Positions 41,916-53,742 of a stretch of DNA of 64,000 nt are shown one piece after another. Numbering within the stretch: the first letter of the stretch is position 1; every line of letters starts with the position of its first letter. The position numbers and the translations under genes were made by a program. Origin of the DNA: Stramonita haemastoma (lineage: Eukaryota > Mollusca > Gastropoda > Neogastropoda > Muricidae); NCBI GenBank assembly GCA_030674155.1, contig CM060335.1:39539902-39603901 (forward strand), written 5' to 3'. The notes below the pieces were generated by a model. The model saw only the letters and a program-made list of their open reading frames with translations. It did no database searches and was not told the origin of the DNA.

Positions 41916-42050
41916 CCTACTGGCACACAGTGGCCTATTCTGAAAGTCGTACCAGTTTTTACATTTGTGATCACACATAAGGCCTCAGTTTCTAGTCCCA
42001 TCCAGAGGACTTTTGGGGGAATGGAGTTTAGTACTGGGCTTTGCTGCTGT
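41914..42050 (-). mobile_element. SINE body fragment abutting (TG)n, copy 2
   Basis: The same fragment as 21210-21345, in the same relation to the dinucleotide tract. Confidence 0.5.
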
Positions 42051-42379
42051 ACAGTGAGTTTTAAAATTATATATTTTATTTTAAATATTCATTATTGTTG
42101 AAATGTCCTTTTAACCTTTGTTATTCACAGGTTAGACTGGATATTTGTAATTTGTATAAGCAACACCAAGGTTGTAGTACTTGTTTGTTTGAATTTGTAG
42201 TGGAGCATTACACTTACTGTCACCTGTGTGTATGATGTTTTAAGTGGATAAGCAGTTACCCTTGTAGCTAGTTCTTTTTGTCATTTTCTTCAGACTGACT
42301 TTTCTGTTTTAAAGCTTTTGTGATATTTGAGTAAAACTGATTTGCTGTTATTGATACTTTCATCAAAATCATGTTGAAC
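42051..42379 (+). other. Spacer running into the assembly gap
   Basis: Reverse complement of 53905-54200, which continues where this copy is cut off at ATGTTGAAC. No gene. Confidence 0.65.
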
Positions 42380-42479
42380 NNNNNNNNNNNNNNNNNNNNN
42401 NNNNNNNNNNNNNNNNNNNNNNNNNNNNNNNNNNNNNNNNNNNNNNNNNNNNNNNNNNNNNNNNNNNNNNNNNNNNNNN
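42380..42479. other. Assembly gap (100 N)
   Basis: Exactly 100 N, the usual placeholder for a gap of unknown size. Module polarity reverses across it. Confidence 0.99.
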
Positions 42480-42549
42480 ATAATGCATCCCAGCTTCATG
42501 CAGTCTGACTTTCTTACTACTCATTTTCAACGTTTTTTCCTACATACAT

Positions 42550-42720
42550 TTTTTTAGGGAAAATCTCTTCACCTTGTTTAGATTATTCAAAATTGCCAAT
42601 TCAAAAATCTCAAGAGCAGAGTCATCAGAGTACTTCATCAACTGGGGGTACCTGATCCAATACAATTACAGTTCTATGTACATAGAACTAACAGGAAAGG
42701 TGTCAGAACCATACCTTGAA
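42550..42720 (-). pseudogene. Reverse-transcriptase relic following A, copy 2
   Basis: Minus-strand counterpart of 471-600: QGMVLTPFLLVLCT, then MKYSDDSALE. Confidence 0.55.
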
Positions 42721-43215
42721 GGGCTTTTCAAGTCCTGGGGATGAAGACATTGTTGGATGAGAAAGTCCTTGCCGCTGTGAAGAAGTCTTGTGATGTCATC
42801 CTGGCAAAGACAAAGTTCTTGCAGTGATGAAGTCTTGTGATGTCATCCTGGCAAAGACAAAGTTTCTTGCAGTGATAGAAGTCTTGTGATGTCACCCTCG
42901 CAGACACAGTTCTTGCAGTGATGAAGAAGTCTTGTGATGTTATCCTGGCGAAGACAAAGTTCTTGCTGCAGTGATGAAGAAGTCTTGTGATGTCATCCTG
43001 GCAAAGACAAAGTTCTTGCTGCAGTGATGAAGAAGTCTTGTGATGTTATCCTGGTGAAGACAAAGTTCTTGCTGCAGTGATGAAGAAGTCTTGTGATGTC
43101 ATCCTGCAAAGACAAAGTTCTTGCTGCAGTGATGAAGAAGTCTTGTGATGTTATCCTGGCAAAAGACAAAGTTCTTGCAGTGATGAAGAAGTCTCTGCCA
43201 TCAAAAAATTCTGGC
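42715..43215 (-). repeat. A minisatellite array, copy 2
   Basis: About nine 50-bp units (GAAGTCTTGTGATGTCATCC and AAGACAAAGTTCTTGC on the plus strand), longer than copy 1. Some units have an extra GCT before GCAGTGATGAAG. Confidence 0.88.
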
Positions 43216-43489
43216 GAAGATCCTGGCAATCACACAAACAGTAATATATTATTATATAATAAAAATAAAGACAAATCTGTGAAGGTGATGAACATACTAT
43301 TAAAAAAAAGACTTTTAAAATATCAAGAAAAAAATAATCCCAGAAAACGGTACAAAACTTGACTAATGTATCATGACCTTCACTCTATCCACTATCTGAT
43401 GACGTAAATTTTACAATTTTAATCTGTACATTTTTAACAGCCCCCCCCCCCACCCCAAAAAACAACAACACCACAACTACTTAAGAATA
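43216..43489 (-). other. Spacer between D and A
   Basis: Reverse complement of 1-202 plus the C-run (43441-43452). This shows that D normally precedes A. No gene. Confidence 0.6.
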
Positions 43490-43622
43490 TACATACTGTA
43501 AATTTCCCAGAGCAGTATCATCACACAACCTTAGTACACAGTGCTAGTAGATCCAATACAGACTTAATGTTTGCATGAAAAATGAATACAATGGGTGACA
43601 AAACCATACCTTGAAGGGAACA
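43490..43622 (-). pseudogene. Reverse-transcriptase relic following D, copy 6
   Basis: Minus strand: LQGMVLSPIVFIFHAN, then LCDDTALGN one base out of frame. Confidence 0.58.
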
Positions 43623-44040
43623 AGTAAAGTTGACTTCTGAAGTTCTGGTGTTTTATGAAGTGTTGATGAAGTCCTGGTGTTGATGAAGTCCTAGTGTTGA
43701 TGAAGTGAAGTCCTGGTGTTGATGAAGTCCTGGTGTTGATGAAGTCCTGGTGTTGATGAAGTTCTGGTGCTGATGTAGTCCTCATGTTGAAGTCTTGGTG
43801 TTGAAGTAGTCCTGGTGTTGAAGTAGTCCTGGTGTTGAAGTAGTCCTGGTGTTGAAGTAGTCCTGGTGTTGAAGTAGTCCTGGGGATGATGAAGTCCTGG
43901 TGTTGATGAAGTCCTGGTGTTGATGAAGTCCTGGTGTTGATGAAGTCCTGGTGTTGATGAAGTCCGAAGAACAAAGTAGTTCAGCAATGATGATGACTGA
44001 AGTCTGAGAGGTGATAAAAGTTCTTGTGATGATGAGACTC
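43611..44040 (-). repeat. D array (17-bp unit), copy 6
   Basis: About 23 units. A central run of GAAGTAGTCCTGGTGTT (43800-43880) is a variant not seen elsewhere. The boundary is CTGCACACAAAAAAAAC. Confidence 0.9.
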
Positions 44041-44149
44041 TGCACACAAAAAAAACAAATAAGAATACATCATTATCTCAAAAAAGAAAACAGGAGCACT
44101 TCTAAGCAAGGCGATCCAAAAGTAAATGAATGAATTGGCATCAAGAAGA

Positions 44150-44235
44150 AATAGAAATATTTCATCACAGAACATTGTACAGTATTAACATTGATATATC
44201 CTGACTTCATGCAGTCTACTTTCTCCCTAGATATT
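44150..44235 (-). repeat. M80 module, single copy
   Basis: One inverted unit (GACTTCATGCAGTCTACTTT). Confidence 0.65.
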
Positions 44236-44337
44236 TTTACAATTTTATTCAGTACATTTCTATCTATATGGACACTTTTTTACAATTATATATATATAGA
44301 AAGTTTAACTTCTTCAGAATATACACAACATCGATTT

Positions 44338-44460
44338 TATTAACCTCCAAGAGCAGTGTCATCAAGGTACTTCAATGTGGTATCAGATCCAGTACTGTTT
44401 AAACTGCATTAAAAATGAAGATGGTAGATGGTAGAACCACACCTTGCAGGGAGCAATTAA
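44338..44460 (-). pseudogene. Reverse-transcriptase relic following D', copy 2
   Basis: Minus strand: CSLQGVVLP, then KYLDDTALGG near 44345-44372. Confidence 0.55.
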
Positions 44461-44625
44461 AGTCCACTTTTCCAGACCTGCTGATGATGAAGAGTGCCCA
44501 TTCTGATGATGTTCAAGTCTTGGTGATGATGAAGACTGAAGTCCTGGCAAGGAAAACTGAAGTCCTGGGGATGGTCAAATTTGGGCGATGGTGAAGTTCT
44601 GGTGATGATGAATTTCTGTTGAAGA
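44447..44625 (-). repeat. D' short array, copy 2
   Basis: Inverted counterpart of 5841-6012 with the same irregular units, so D' does not expand in either block. Confidence 0.65.
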
Positions 44626-44832
44626 CACAAAAAGGAAGAGAGTTTATACTCAAAAGAAAAACTGGACTAGCTCATGAGCAAGATAAAATTCTGTAAAAAA
44701 GTCAAGTGTTTTTTTTTACAAATCCACAAAGAATCAAATCATCACAGAACACAGTATAACATTAATGCATCATGACTTCATGCAGACTACTTTTGAGTTA
44801 CATTCTGCAAAATTTTAGTCAGGACATTTAAG

Positions 44833-45150
44833 AGGGATGGTGGCAGAATGGTTCAGATGTCCACCTGCCTAACAAGCAAACCCTGAGGCTGAGGTTCTGG
44901 GTTCAATTCTAAGCCTTGCCCTTGCTTCTCAAATTCACGTTCAAATAAAAAAAAATATACCAAGTCTTTCTAAAGACTCTAAACCAGTCAGACCAGTGTT
45001 CTTACGGTCTTGTACACATCAAAAGAATCCATGACAGCTGAAAATCTGGTAAACATGGAGGTTCCTCCCAAAGGTCCTGGCAAAAGTGACAGGTTCAATA
45101 TCCAACAGTATCCCCAAAGTCAAAATACTTCTACTTTAGTGGTGGTGGTG
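44833..45150 (+). mobile_element. SINEa, tRNA-derived, copy 2
   Basis: Head GGTGGCAGAATGGTTCAGAT at 44838, B-box-like GGTTCTGGGTTCAATTCTA at 44894. The body extends to a G-run (45151-45163). Confidence 0.62.
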
Positions 45151-45264
45151 GGGGGGGGGGGGGCAGTTGCATTTGCAAAAATCTCACCATTGGTAAACCT
45201 CAGAGCTCTAGCTGAAGAGCAGGGAAAAGTTCACAACTTTTCTATTCAAAGAGAACTCCTCAAC

Positions 45265-45412
45265 TTGTTCACAATACACACAGCTTCAGTTTCCTATATC
45301 CTCAACAGCAGTGTCATCAGGGCACTTGATTAACAGGGTGGTATCAAATCCAACACAATTAAATCACATATATAAAGAATGAAGAGCACAAGTGACAGAA
45401 CCATACCTTGAA
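45265..45412 (-). pseudogene. Reverse-transcriptase relic following C, copy 6
   Basis: Minus strand: LQGMVLSLVLFILYICDLI in one frame, then TTLLIKCPDDTAVEDI in a shifted frame. The motif B plus DLI part is the longest uninterrupted match to FILYINDL among the copies. Confidence 0.62.
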
Positions 45413-45960
45413 GGGAACCAATGAACGTGGACTTGAGTCCTGGCAATAAAGATGTCTGTGTAGAAATGAAAAAGTCCTTGCAGAGATGAGATTCTTGAAG
45501 CAATAAAAAAAAAAAAAGTGTTTGTAATCATGAAGTCCTTGCAATAATGAAGACGTCTTTTCAGCAATGAAGAAGTACTTTCAGCAATGAAGAAGTCCTT
45601 TTGGCAATGAAGAAGTCCTTTCAGCAGTGAAGAAGTCCTTGTGGTGATGAACAAGTCCTTTCAGCAAAGAAGTCCTTGTGGCAGTGAAGAAATCCTTGCA
45701 GTGATGAAGAAGTCCTTGCAGTGATGAAGAAGTCCTTGCAGTGATGAAGAAGTCCTTGTAGAGATGAAGAAGTCCTTTCAGCAATGAAGAAGTCCTTGTG
45801 GCAATGAACAAATCCTTGTAGAGATGAAAAGCTCTTGCAGCAACATAGAAGTCCTTGCAGCAATTAACAAGGCTGCAGTGATGAATGAGTCCTTGCAATG
45901 ATGAAGAAATCCTTGCAGCAAATAAATCCTCACAACAATAAAGACCTAAATTTCTCAGCA
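45407..45960 (-). repeat. C array (20-bp unit), copy 6
   Basis: About 24 units (GAAGAAGTCCTTGCAGTGAT and GTGGCAATGAAGAAGTCCTT on the plus strand). Confidence 0.9.
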
Positions 45961-46144
45961 GACATAAAATCTGTCAGTAATAGATCAATACACAGATTCG
46001 TGGCCAGAAACAAACTACACAGTCATCACAAGACCCTGAATTTTTTTTTCAGTGGACAAGTTAGCATACTTATGATCTAAAATATGAATTTCAAACTCAA
46101 TACAAAATGTACAATGGCAACTGAAACGCAATGAACTAGGCATT

Positions 46145-46330
46145 TTTTTTGTGGGCCTCAAACCTCCTATTTTTTCCACACATTTTCTTTTTCTCTTCTT
46201 TTCTATATTTTTTTCTCTTCTTTTCTTATTTTTTTCTCTTCTTTTCTTATTTTTTTCTCTTCTTTTTATGTGCAGGGCCTCCAACCTCCTTTCCTTTCCC
46301 CCCCCCCTTTTTTTTGAGGGTCCTCCAATC
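46145..46330 (-). repeat. P2 purine-rich array, copy 6 (degenerate)
   Basis: Only one clear GGAGGTTGGAGGCCC core. The rest is a 24-bp TCTCTTCTTTTCTTATTTTT array (46190-46265) private to this copy. Confidence 0.7.
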
Positions 46331-47080
46331 TCTTCTTTTCCTACTTTCCTTTCTAGTTTCAGTTTCTCACATCCAAATTTCTGTCACCTACATACACACT
46401 CATTCAAAATGGAATAAGAAAAACTATCAAACAAAGTGATGTACCAAGTTACACGATTCAAAATAAAAATACAAAAAATAAAACCCTGATACAAACTGAA
46501 GTAGCATCATTAAGACAGGAGCATTTGTTTTGAAGAAGCAACTGTGGTGTTTCTTTGAAACCAGAACCAAGAGTGTTGCTTCAAATATGTCATGGCAACA
46601 TATCCCTGAGAATCTGTGATAACCCTTGTGTACAGATTTGCTTCCTCCCTCTCACACACACATCAATACAAACTAAAAACCATACAGTACCCACTGTCAG
46701 CTAACTGCCAATTCCACACACAAAACCATACCCAAAATTCATGCTGCTTTTACATGTGATGGTTATTGTAAAGTTACATTACAAAATCATCCAAATACTA
46801 AAACTTTGGCGCTGCTATCACAAATTACAAATATCCAGTCCAGGCTATCAAAAACAAGGGTTGTTTTAAACTACAATGTTTTTTAAAAACAAGTTGATGG
46901 TATAAAAAAATCAGTATCTACCCCCTTCCTCAGTAAAAATGGAACAAATTTTTTTTTTTAATTAAAAAACCATTCCATGTACACACAGACAAACATCTGC
47001 TACTCACAACACATTTTGCACTTTACAATATTCATATTCAAATCATTTTCTGCAATTCATCACATATGTGCATGTTTTAT
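46331..47080 (-). other. Inverted P2 leader and conserved spacer
   Basis: Includes the block related to 34198-34530 (46490-46740) without the 27-bp array, then the spacer homologous to 2969-3360. No gene. Confidence 0.58.
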
Positions 47081-47084
47081 CTAT

Positions 47085-47308
47085 TTACTCCACATGTATA
47101 TCTTCTAAATCTCCCACTGGATGTAACATCTATCAGGGATACATCAACACACATTATTTACTCCACTTGTACATCTTCTAAATCTCCCAGTGATGTAACA
47201 TCTATCAGGGATACATCAATACACACATTATTTACTCCACTTATCTTCTAAATCTCCCACTGGATGTAACATCTATCAGAGATACATCAATACACACATT
47301 ATCAGCCA
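47085..47308 (-). repeat. S75 satellite, copy 6 (3 units)
   Basis: Three inverted units with single-base losses at 47150 and 47190 and a shortened third unit. Confidence 0.88.
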
Positions 47309-47469
47309 GCAACACAGAGAATACTGCTATATCAAGATCATGTTTTTTTCAATGGACATTTGAACAGACTTCATGATTTAAGTCGTTATCTAAGACTTTG
47401 AAATAAAACATTATAATGGTGACTTCCACACACACACACTCAAATGTACTTTTTCTTTTTTTTCTTTCC

Positions 47470-48090
47470 TTTATTTTTGGGTGGGGCCTCCAACCACCTT
47501 TTCTTTTCCCCACATTATTTTTTTTATTCTTTTTTTCTGGGGCCTCCAACCACCTTTTCTTTTCCCCACATTTTTTTTTTCTGGGGCCCCCAACCACCTT
47601 TTCTTTTCCCCACATTTTTTTTTTCTGGGGCCCCCAACCACCTTTTCTTTTCCCCACATTTTTTTTTTTTCTGGGGCCTCCAACCACCTTTTCTTTTCCC
47701 CACATTTTTTTTCTTTTTTCTTCTGGGGCCCCCAACCACCTTTTCTTTTCCTCACATTATTTTTTTATTCTTTTTTTTCTGGGGCCTCCAACCACCTTTT
47801 CTTTTCCCCACATTTTTTTTCCTGGGGCCTCCAACCACCTTTTCTTTTCCCCACATTATTTTTTTATTCTTTTTTTCCTGGGGCCTCCAACCACCTTTTC
47901 TTTTCCCCTCATTTTTTTTTCTTTTTTCTTCTGGGGCCCCCAACCACCTTTTCTTTTCCCCACATTATTTTCTGTTTTTCTGGGGCCTCCAACCACCTTT
48001 TATTTTCCCCACTTTATTTTTTTATTCTTTTTTTTCTGGGGCCTCCAACCACCTTTTCTTTTCCCCCTTATTGGTGGGTCCTCCATTCTC
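47470..48090 (-). repeat. P1 purine-rich array, copy 6
   Basis: About 12 units read as CTGGGGCCTCCAACCACC on the plus strand, with GGGGCCCCCAACCACC variants. Confidence 0.9.
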
Positions 48091-48399
48091 TTCTCTTTCC
48101 CATTTTTTTTTCTTCTATTTTCATTTTCTGACATCCAATATTTCTGTCACCTAAATAAACATTCAAAACACACTACAAAAATATATTTAAAAAACCCAAA
48201 ACTTCAAAGTAATAAAAAATTATTTCAATGTAAGTGCTTATATTTATAGCTTTACAAGATTCAGTACTATGTAAACTCCATACATTATTATTGTCCTGTA
48301 CCAAACAGCAGGCTTACAAAAAATATACAACAAAATATCCACTCAAAATGATGTTCAATCATTCAGACAGGAGCATTCTGCTTTGAAGAAGTATTTAGA
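48091..48399 (-). other. Inverted P1 leader and spacer
   Basis: Contains the TATTATTGTCCTGTACCAAA block. No gene. Confidence 0.6.
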
Positions 48400-48636
48400 T
48401 CAGCAACTGTGAAGCTGGTTTTACAACAGAACCATGAGTGCTGCATAAAACACTGAAGACTGAAATCCTCGTGATGATGAAGTCCTGGTGATGATGAAGA
48501 CTGAAGTCCTGATGATGAAGACTGAAGGTCTGGTGATGATGAAGACTGAAGGTCTGGTGATGATGAAGACTGAAGTCCTGGTGATGATGAAGACCGAAGT
48601 CCTGGTGATGATGAAAGTTCTTGCAATGATGAGATT
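48400..48636 (-). repeat. E1 array (24-bp unit), copy 4
   Basis: About seven inverted units with the E1 tail at the left end (GAGTGCTGCATAAAACACTG). Confidence 0.87.
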
Positions 48637-48959
48637 CTGTCAAATAAGCAAATAAGAATATATTATTATTTCAAAAGAGACAATTGGAGCAGCTCATGAG
48701 CAAGGCAATTTAAAAGAAATGCATAAAACGACATCAAGAAAAAAGACAAATCTGTGTAGGTGATGAACATACTATTAAAAAAAAAAGTTTGAAAATATCA
48801 AGAAATAAATCATCCCAGAAAACAGTACAGAACTTCACTAATCAATTATGACCTTCACTCTATTCACTATCTGGCTAAAAATATTTACAATTTTAATCTC
48901 CACATTTTTAACCCCCCTCCCCCCCAAAAAAAAAGAACCTTAGGATATACATACTGTAA
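48637..48959 (-). other. Spacer between D and E1
   Basis: Inverted counterpart of 26336-26645. No gene. Confidence 0.6.
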
Positions 48960-49085
48960 ATTTCCCAGAGCAGTATCATCACAGAACTTCAGCACACAGT
49001 GCTAGTAGATCCAATACAGACTTAACGTTTGCATGAAAAATGAATACAATGGGTGACAAAACCATGCCTTGAAGGGAACAAGTAA
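48960..49085 (-). pseudogene. Reverse-transcriptase relic following D, copy 7
   Basis: Minus strand: LQGMVLSPIVFIFHAN and NVKSVLDLLALCAEVL, with KFCDDTALGN out of frame. Confidence 0.58.
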
Positions 49086-50003
49086 AGTTGACTTCTGAAG
49101 TGCTGGTTTGATGAAGTGCTGGTGTTGATGAAGTGCTGGTGTTGATGAAGTCCTGGTGTTGATGAAGTCCTGGTGTTGATGAAGTGCTGGTTTGATGAAG
49201 TCCTGGTGATGATGAAGTCCTGGTGATGATGAAGTCCTGGTGTTGGTGAAGTCCTGGTGTTGATGAAGTTTTGATGAAGTCCTGGTGATGATGAAGTCCT
49301 GGTGATGATGAAGTCCTGGTGTTGATGAAGTGATGATGAAGTCCTGGTGTTGATGAAGTCCTGGTGTTGGTGAAGTCCTGGTGTTGATGAAGTTTTGATG
49401 AAGTCCTGGTGATGATGAAGTCCTGGTGATGATGGAGTCCTGGTGTTGATGAAGTGATGATGAAGTCCTGGTGATGATGAAGTCCTGGTGTTGATGAAGT
49501 GTTGATGAAGTCCTGGTGTTGATGAAGTCCTGGTGTTGATGAAGTCCTGGTGTTGATGTAGTCCTGATGTTGATGAAGTAATGATGAAGTGTTGATGAAG
49601 TCCTGGTGTTGATGAAGTGTTGATGAAGTCCTGGTGTTGATGATGAAGTCCTGGTGTTGATGATGAAGTCCTGGTGTTGATGATGAAGTCCTGGTGTTGA
49701 TGAAGTCCTGGTGTTGATGAAGTGTTGATGAAGTGTTGATGAAGTGTTGATGAAGTCCTGGTGTTTATGAAGTGTTGATGAAGTCGTGGTGTTGATGAAG
49801 TCGTGGTGTTGATGAAGTGTTGATGAAGTCCTGGTGTTGATGAAGTTCTGGTGTTGATGAAGTGTTGATGAAGTCCTGGTGTTGATGTAGTCCTGGTGTT
49901 GATGAAGTCCTGGTCTTGATGTAGTCCGGAGGACGATATAGTTCAAGCAATGATGATGACTGAAGTCCAAGAGATAATAAAAGTTCTTGTGACGATGAGA
50001 TTC
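49075..50003 (-). repeat. D array (17-bp unit), copy 7 (longest)
   Basis: Over 50 units with frequent part-unit joins (GAAGTGTTGATGAAG, GAAGTTTTGATGAAG). A block spanning 49250-49330 recurs at 49360-49440. A 339-codon minus-strand frame (49002-50021) runs through it but only reflects the stop-free 17-mer. Confidence 0.92.
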
Positions 50004-50289
50004 TGCACACAAAAAAAACAAAATAAGAATCCATCATTATCTCAAAAGAGAAAACAGCTTCTAAGCAAGGCAATTAAAAAGAAATAAATACAATAGCATC
50101 AGGAAGAAATAGAAATAATTTGTCACAGAACATTGTACAGTATCAACATTAATTTTTTATCCTGACTTCATGCAGTCGACTATCTCCCTAAATATTTTTA
50201 CAGTACATTTCTATCTATATGGGACACCTTCCTTTACATTTCTATATAAAGGTCAACTTCTCCAGAATATACACAACATCGATTTTATT
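50004..50289 (-). other. Spacer with one M80 unit
   Basis: CTGCACACAAAAAAAACAAA boundary, then an inverted, slightly shortened M80 unit (50115-50190). No gene. Confidence 0.58.
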
Positions 50290-50400
50290 AACCTCCAAGA
50301 GCAGTGTCATCGAGGTACTTCAGTGTGTTATCAGATCCAGTACTGTTTAAACTGCATTAAAAATGAAAATGGTAGATGGTAGAACCCTACCTTGCAGGGA
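50290..50400 (-). pseudogene. Reverse-transcriptase relic following C, copy 7
   Basis: Minus strand: CSLQGRVLPSTIFIF, then KYLDDTALGG near 50296-50325. Confidence 0.55.
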
Positions 50401-50790
50401 GCAATTAAAGTCCACTTTTCCAGACCTGCTGATGTTGAAAAAGTCATCATGGTAATGAAGAAGTCCTTGCAGAGATGAAGAAGTCCTTGCACAGATGAAG
50501 AAGTCCTTGTGGCAATGAAGAGGTCCTTGTGGCAATGAGGAAGTCCTTGTGGCAATGAACAAGTCCTTGCAGACATGAACAAGTCCCTGCAGACATGAAG
50601 AAGTCCCTGTGCAATGAACAAGTCCTTGCAGAGATGAAAAACTCTTGCAGTGACAAACAAGTTCTTGCAGAGATGAAAAACTCTTGCAGCAACATAGAAG
50701 TCCTTGCAGCGATTAACAAGGCTGCAGTGATGAATGAGTCCTTGTGATGATGAAGAAATCCTTGCAGCAAATAAGTCCTCGCATCAATAA
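50391..50790 (-). repeat. C array (20-bp unit), copy 7
   Basis: About 18 units. The shortest C array of the inverted block. Confidence 0.9.
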
Positions 50791-51004
50791 AGACCTGAAT
50801 TTCTCAGCAGATGTAAAATCTGTCAGTAATAGATCAATACACAGATTCTTCGCCAGAAACGTCAACTACACAGCTATCACAAAACACTGATTTTTTTTTT
50901 TCAATGGACAAGTGACCATACTTATGATCTGAAATATGAATTTCAAACTCAATACAAAATGTACAATGGCAACTGAAACACTGTGAATCAGGCACTTTGT
51001 TGTG

Positions 51005-51222
51005 GGCCTCCAACCTCCTATTTTTCGCATATTTTCTCTTTTCTCTTTAAAAAAAAATTTTTTTGTTCTATTTTTATGTGTGGGGCCTCCAACCACCTTT
51101 CTCTTTTCCCCTTTTTTTTGTTTGTTTTGTTTTTTTCTTATTTTCTTTTCTTTTTTTTCTATGTGTGGGGCCTTCAACCACCTTTTCTTCTTCCCCCTTT
51201 TTTGTGGTTTATTTTTGTCTTT
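51005..51222 (-). repeat. P2 purine-rich array, copy 7
   Basis: Three inverted units (GGCCTCCAACCACC, GGCCTTCAACCACC and a decayed GGCCTCCAACCTCC) separated by T-rich filler. Confidence 0.8.
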
Positions 51223-52009
51223 TGATGGGTTCTCCAATCTCCTCTTTTCCAACTTTCCTTTCTAGTTTCAGTTTCTCACATCCAAATTTCTGTCTCCTAC
51301 ATACACACTCATTCAAAAAGCAATAATAAAAAAAAAACCTATCAAACACAGTGATGTACCATGTACCAAGTAACAGGATTAAAAAATAAATAAATAAATA
51401 AACCCTGATGCAAACTGAAGCTGCAGCATTAAGACAGGAGCATTTTGTTTTGAAGAAGCAACTGTGGTGTTTATTCGAAACCAGAACTATGAGTCTTGCT
51501 TCAAATATGTCATGGCAACATATCCGTGAGAATCTGTGATAACCCTTGTGCACAGATTTGCTTCCTCCCTCTCACACACACATCAATACAAACTAAAAAC
51601 CATACAGTACCTACCAATCAGCTACCAATTCCACACACAAAACCGTACCCCAAAATTCATGCTGCTTTTACATGTGATGGTTATTGTAAAGTTACATTAC
51701 AAAATCATCCAAATACTAAAACTTTGGCGCTGCTATCACAAATTACAAATATCCAGTTCAGGCTATCAAAAACAAGGGTTGTTTTTAAACTACTACGTTT
51801 TTTAAAAACAAGTTGATGGTATATAAAAAAAATCATTATCTACCCCCTTCCTCAGTAAAATTGGAACAAAATAAAACAAAAACAAAAAAAGAAACACATT
51901 CCATGTACACACAGACAAACATCTGCTACTCACAACACATTTTGCACTTTACAATGTTCATATTCAAATCATTTTCTGCAATTCATCACATATGTGCACA
52001 TTTTATCCA
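51223..52009 (-). other. Inverted P2 leader and conserved spacer
   Basis: Very similar to 46331-47080. It holds the CTCTCACACACACATCAATA block and no 27-bp array. No gene. Confidence 0.58.
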
Positions 52010-52445
52010 TTTACTCCACTTGTATATCTTCTAAATCTCCCATTGGATGTAACATCTATCAGGGATACATCAATACACACATTATTTTACTCCACTTGTG
52101 TATGTAACATCTATCAGGGATACATCAATACACACATTATTTACTCCACTTGTATATCTTCTAAATCTCCCATTGGATGTAACATCTATCAGGGATACAT
52201 CAATACACACATTATTTACTCCACTTGTATATCTTCTAAATCTCCCACTAGATGTAAAATCTATCAGGGATACATCAATGCACACATTATTTACTCCACT
52301 TGTATATCTTCTAAATCTCCCAGTGGATGTAACATCTATCAGGGATAAATCAATACACACATTATTTACTCCACTTGTTTATCTTCTAAATCTCCCAGTG
52401 GATGTAACATCTATCAGGGATACATCAATACACACATTATCATCC
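52010..52445 (-). repeat. S75 satellite, copy 7 (6 units)
   Basis: Six inverted units. The second is truncated in the same way as 28462-28515 (unit reading TACACAAGTGGAGTAAA), a shared variant between blocks. Confidence 0.9.
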
Positions 52446-52614
52446 AGCAACACAGAGAATACTGCTATATCAAGATCATGTTTTTTTCAATGGACATTTG
52501 AACAGACTTCATGATTTAAGTCGTTATCTAAGACTTTGAAATAAAACATTATAATGGTGACTTCCACACACACACACACAAATGTACTTCTTTTTTTTTC
52601 TTTTCTTTATTTTT

Positions 52615-53225
52615 TTTTTTTCTGGGGCCTCCAACCACCTTTTCTTTTCCCCACATTTTTTTTTTCTTTTTTTTCTGGGGCCTCCAACCACCTTTTCTTT
52701 TCCCCACATTATTTTTTTTATTCTTTTTTTCTGGGGCCCCCCAACCACCTTTTCTTTTCCCCACATTTTTTTTCTTTTATTTTTTTCTGGGGCCCCCAAC
52801 CACCTTTTCTTTTCCCCACATTATTTTTATTATTCTTTTTTTCTGGGGCCCCCAACCACCTTTTCTTTTCCACACATTTTTTTTTTTCTGGGGCCCCCAA
52901 CCACCTTTTCTTTTCCCCATATTTTTTTTTCTGGGGCCCCCAACCACCTTTTCTTTTCCCCACATTATTTTTTTTATTTTTTTTTCTGGGGCCCCCAACC
53001 ACCTTTTCTTTTCCCCACATTATTTTTTTAATTCTTTTTTTCTGGGGCCTCCAACCACCTTTTCTTTTCCCCACATTTTTTTTTCTTTTCCCCATATTTT
53101 TTTTCCTTTTTTTTCTGGGGCCCCCAACCACCTTTTCTTTTCCCCACATTTTTTTTTCTTTTCCCCATATTTTTTTTTCTTTTTTTTCTGGGGCCCCCAA
53201 CCACCTTTTCTTTTCCCCTTATTGG
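52615..53225 (-). repeat. P1 purine-rich array, copy 7
   Basis: About 11 units plus two partial ones (53075-53105, 53145-53175) made only of the CTTTTCCCCA(C/T)A filler. Confidence 0.9.
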
Positions 53226-53670
53226 TAGGTCCTCCATTCTCTTCTTTTTTCCACATTTTTTCTTCTATTTTCATTTTCTGAAATCCAATATTCAAGTCAC
53301 TTAAATAAACACTCATTCAAAACACACTAAAAAAAAAAACAACACCCCAAAACTTCAAAGTAATGAAAAATTATTTCAATGTTAAGTGCTTATATGTATA
53401 TCTTTACACGATTCAGCACTATATAAACTCCCTACATTATTGTTGTCCTGTACCAAACAGCAGGCTTACAAAAAACATACACAACAAGATATCCACTCAA
53501 AAAAAGTTCCATAATTAAGACAGGAGCATTCTGTTTTGATTAAAGCATGTAGATCAGCACCTGTGGAGCTGGTTTTACAACAGAAGCATGAGTGCTGCAT
53601 AAAACATGTTGTGGCAACATATCCATGACAATCCATGACATCCAATATTCAGTGCATAGATTGGCTTGCT
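53226..53670 (-). other. Inverted P1 leader and E1-tail-like block
   Basis: GTTTTACAACAGAAGCATGA is an E1-tail relative that is not followed by an E array here. No gene. Confidence 0.55.
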
Positions 53671-53690
53671 CACACACACACACACACACA

Positions 53691-53740
<50 letters not shown>
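53671..53740 (-). repeat. (CA)n microsatellite
   Basis: About 33 CA dinucleotides with one CACCAC interruption. The corresponding site at 34350 (TATGTGTGAGAGG) is unexpanded. Confidence 0.95.

Positions 53741-53742
<2 letters not shown>

Noticed and set aside
44838..44915. Functional tRNA gene
   Set aside because: A- and B-box-like sequences are present, but no acceptor-stem pairing can be drawn and the sequence continues into a repeated body, so it is a SINE head.
49002..50021. A 339-codon minus-strand frame rich in TPGLHQHQDFINTR
   Set aside because: It is the 17-bp D array read through. The other two frames give the same peptide cycle, so openness carries no coding information.
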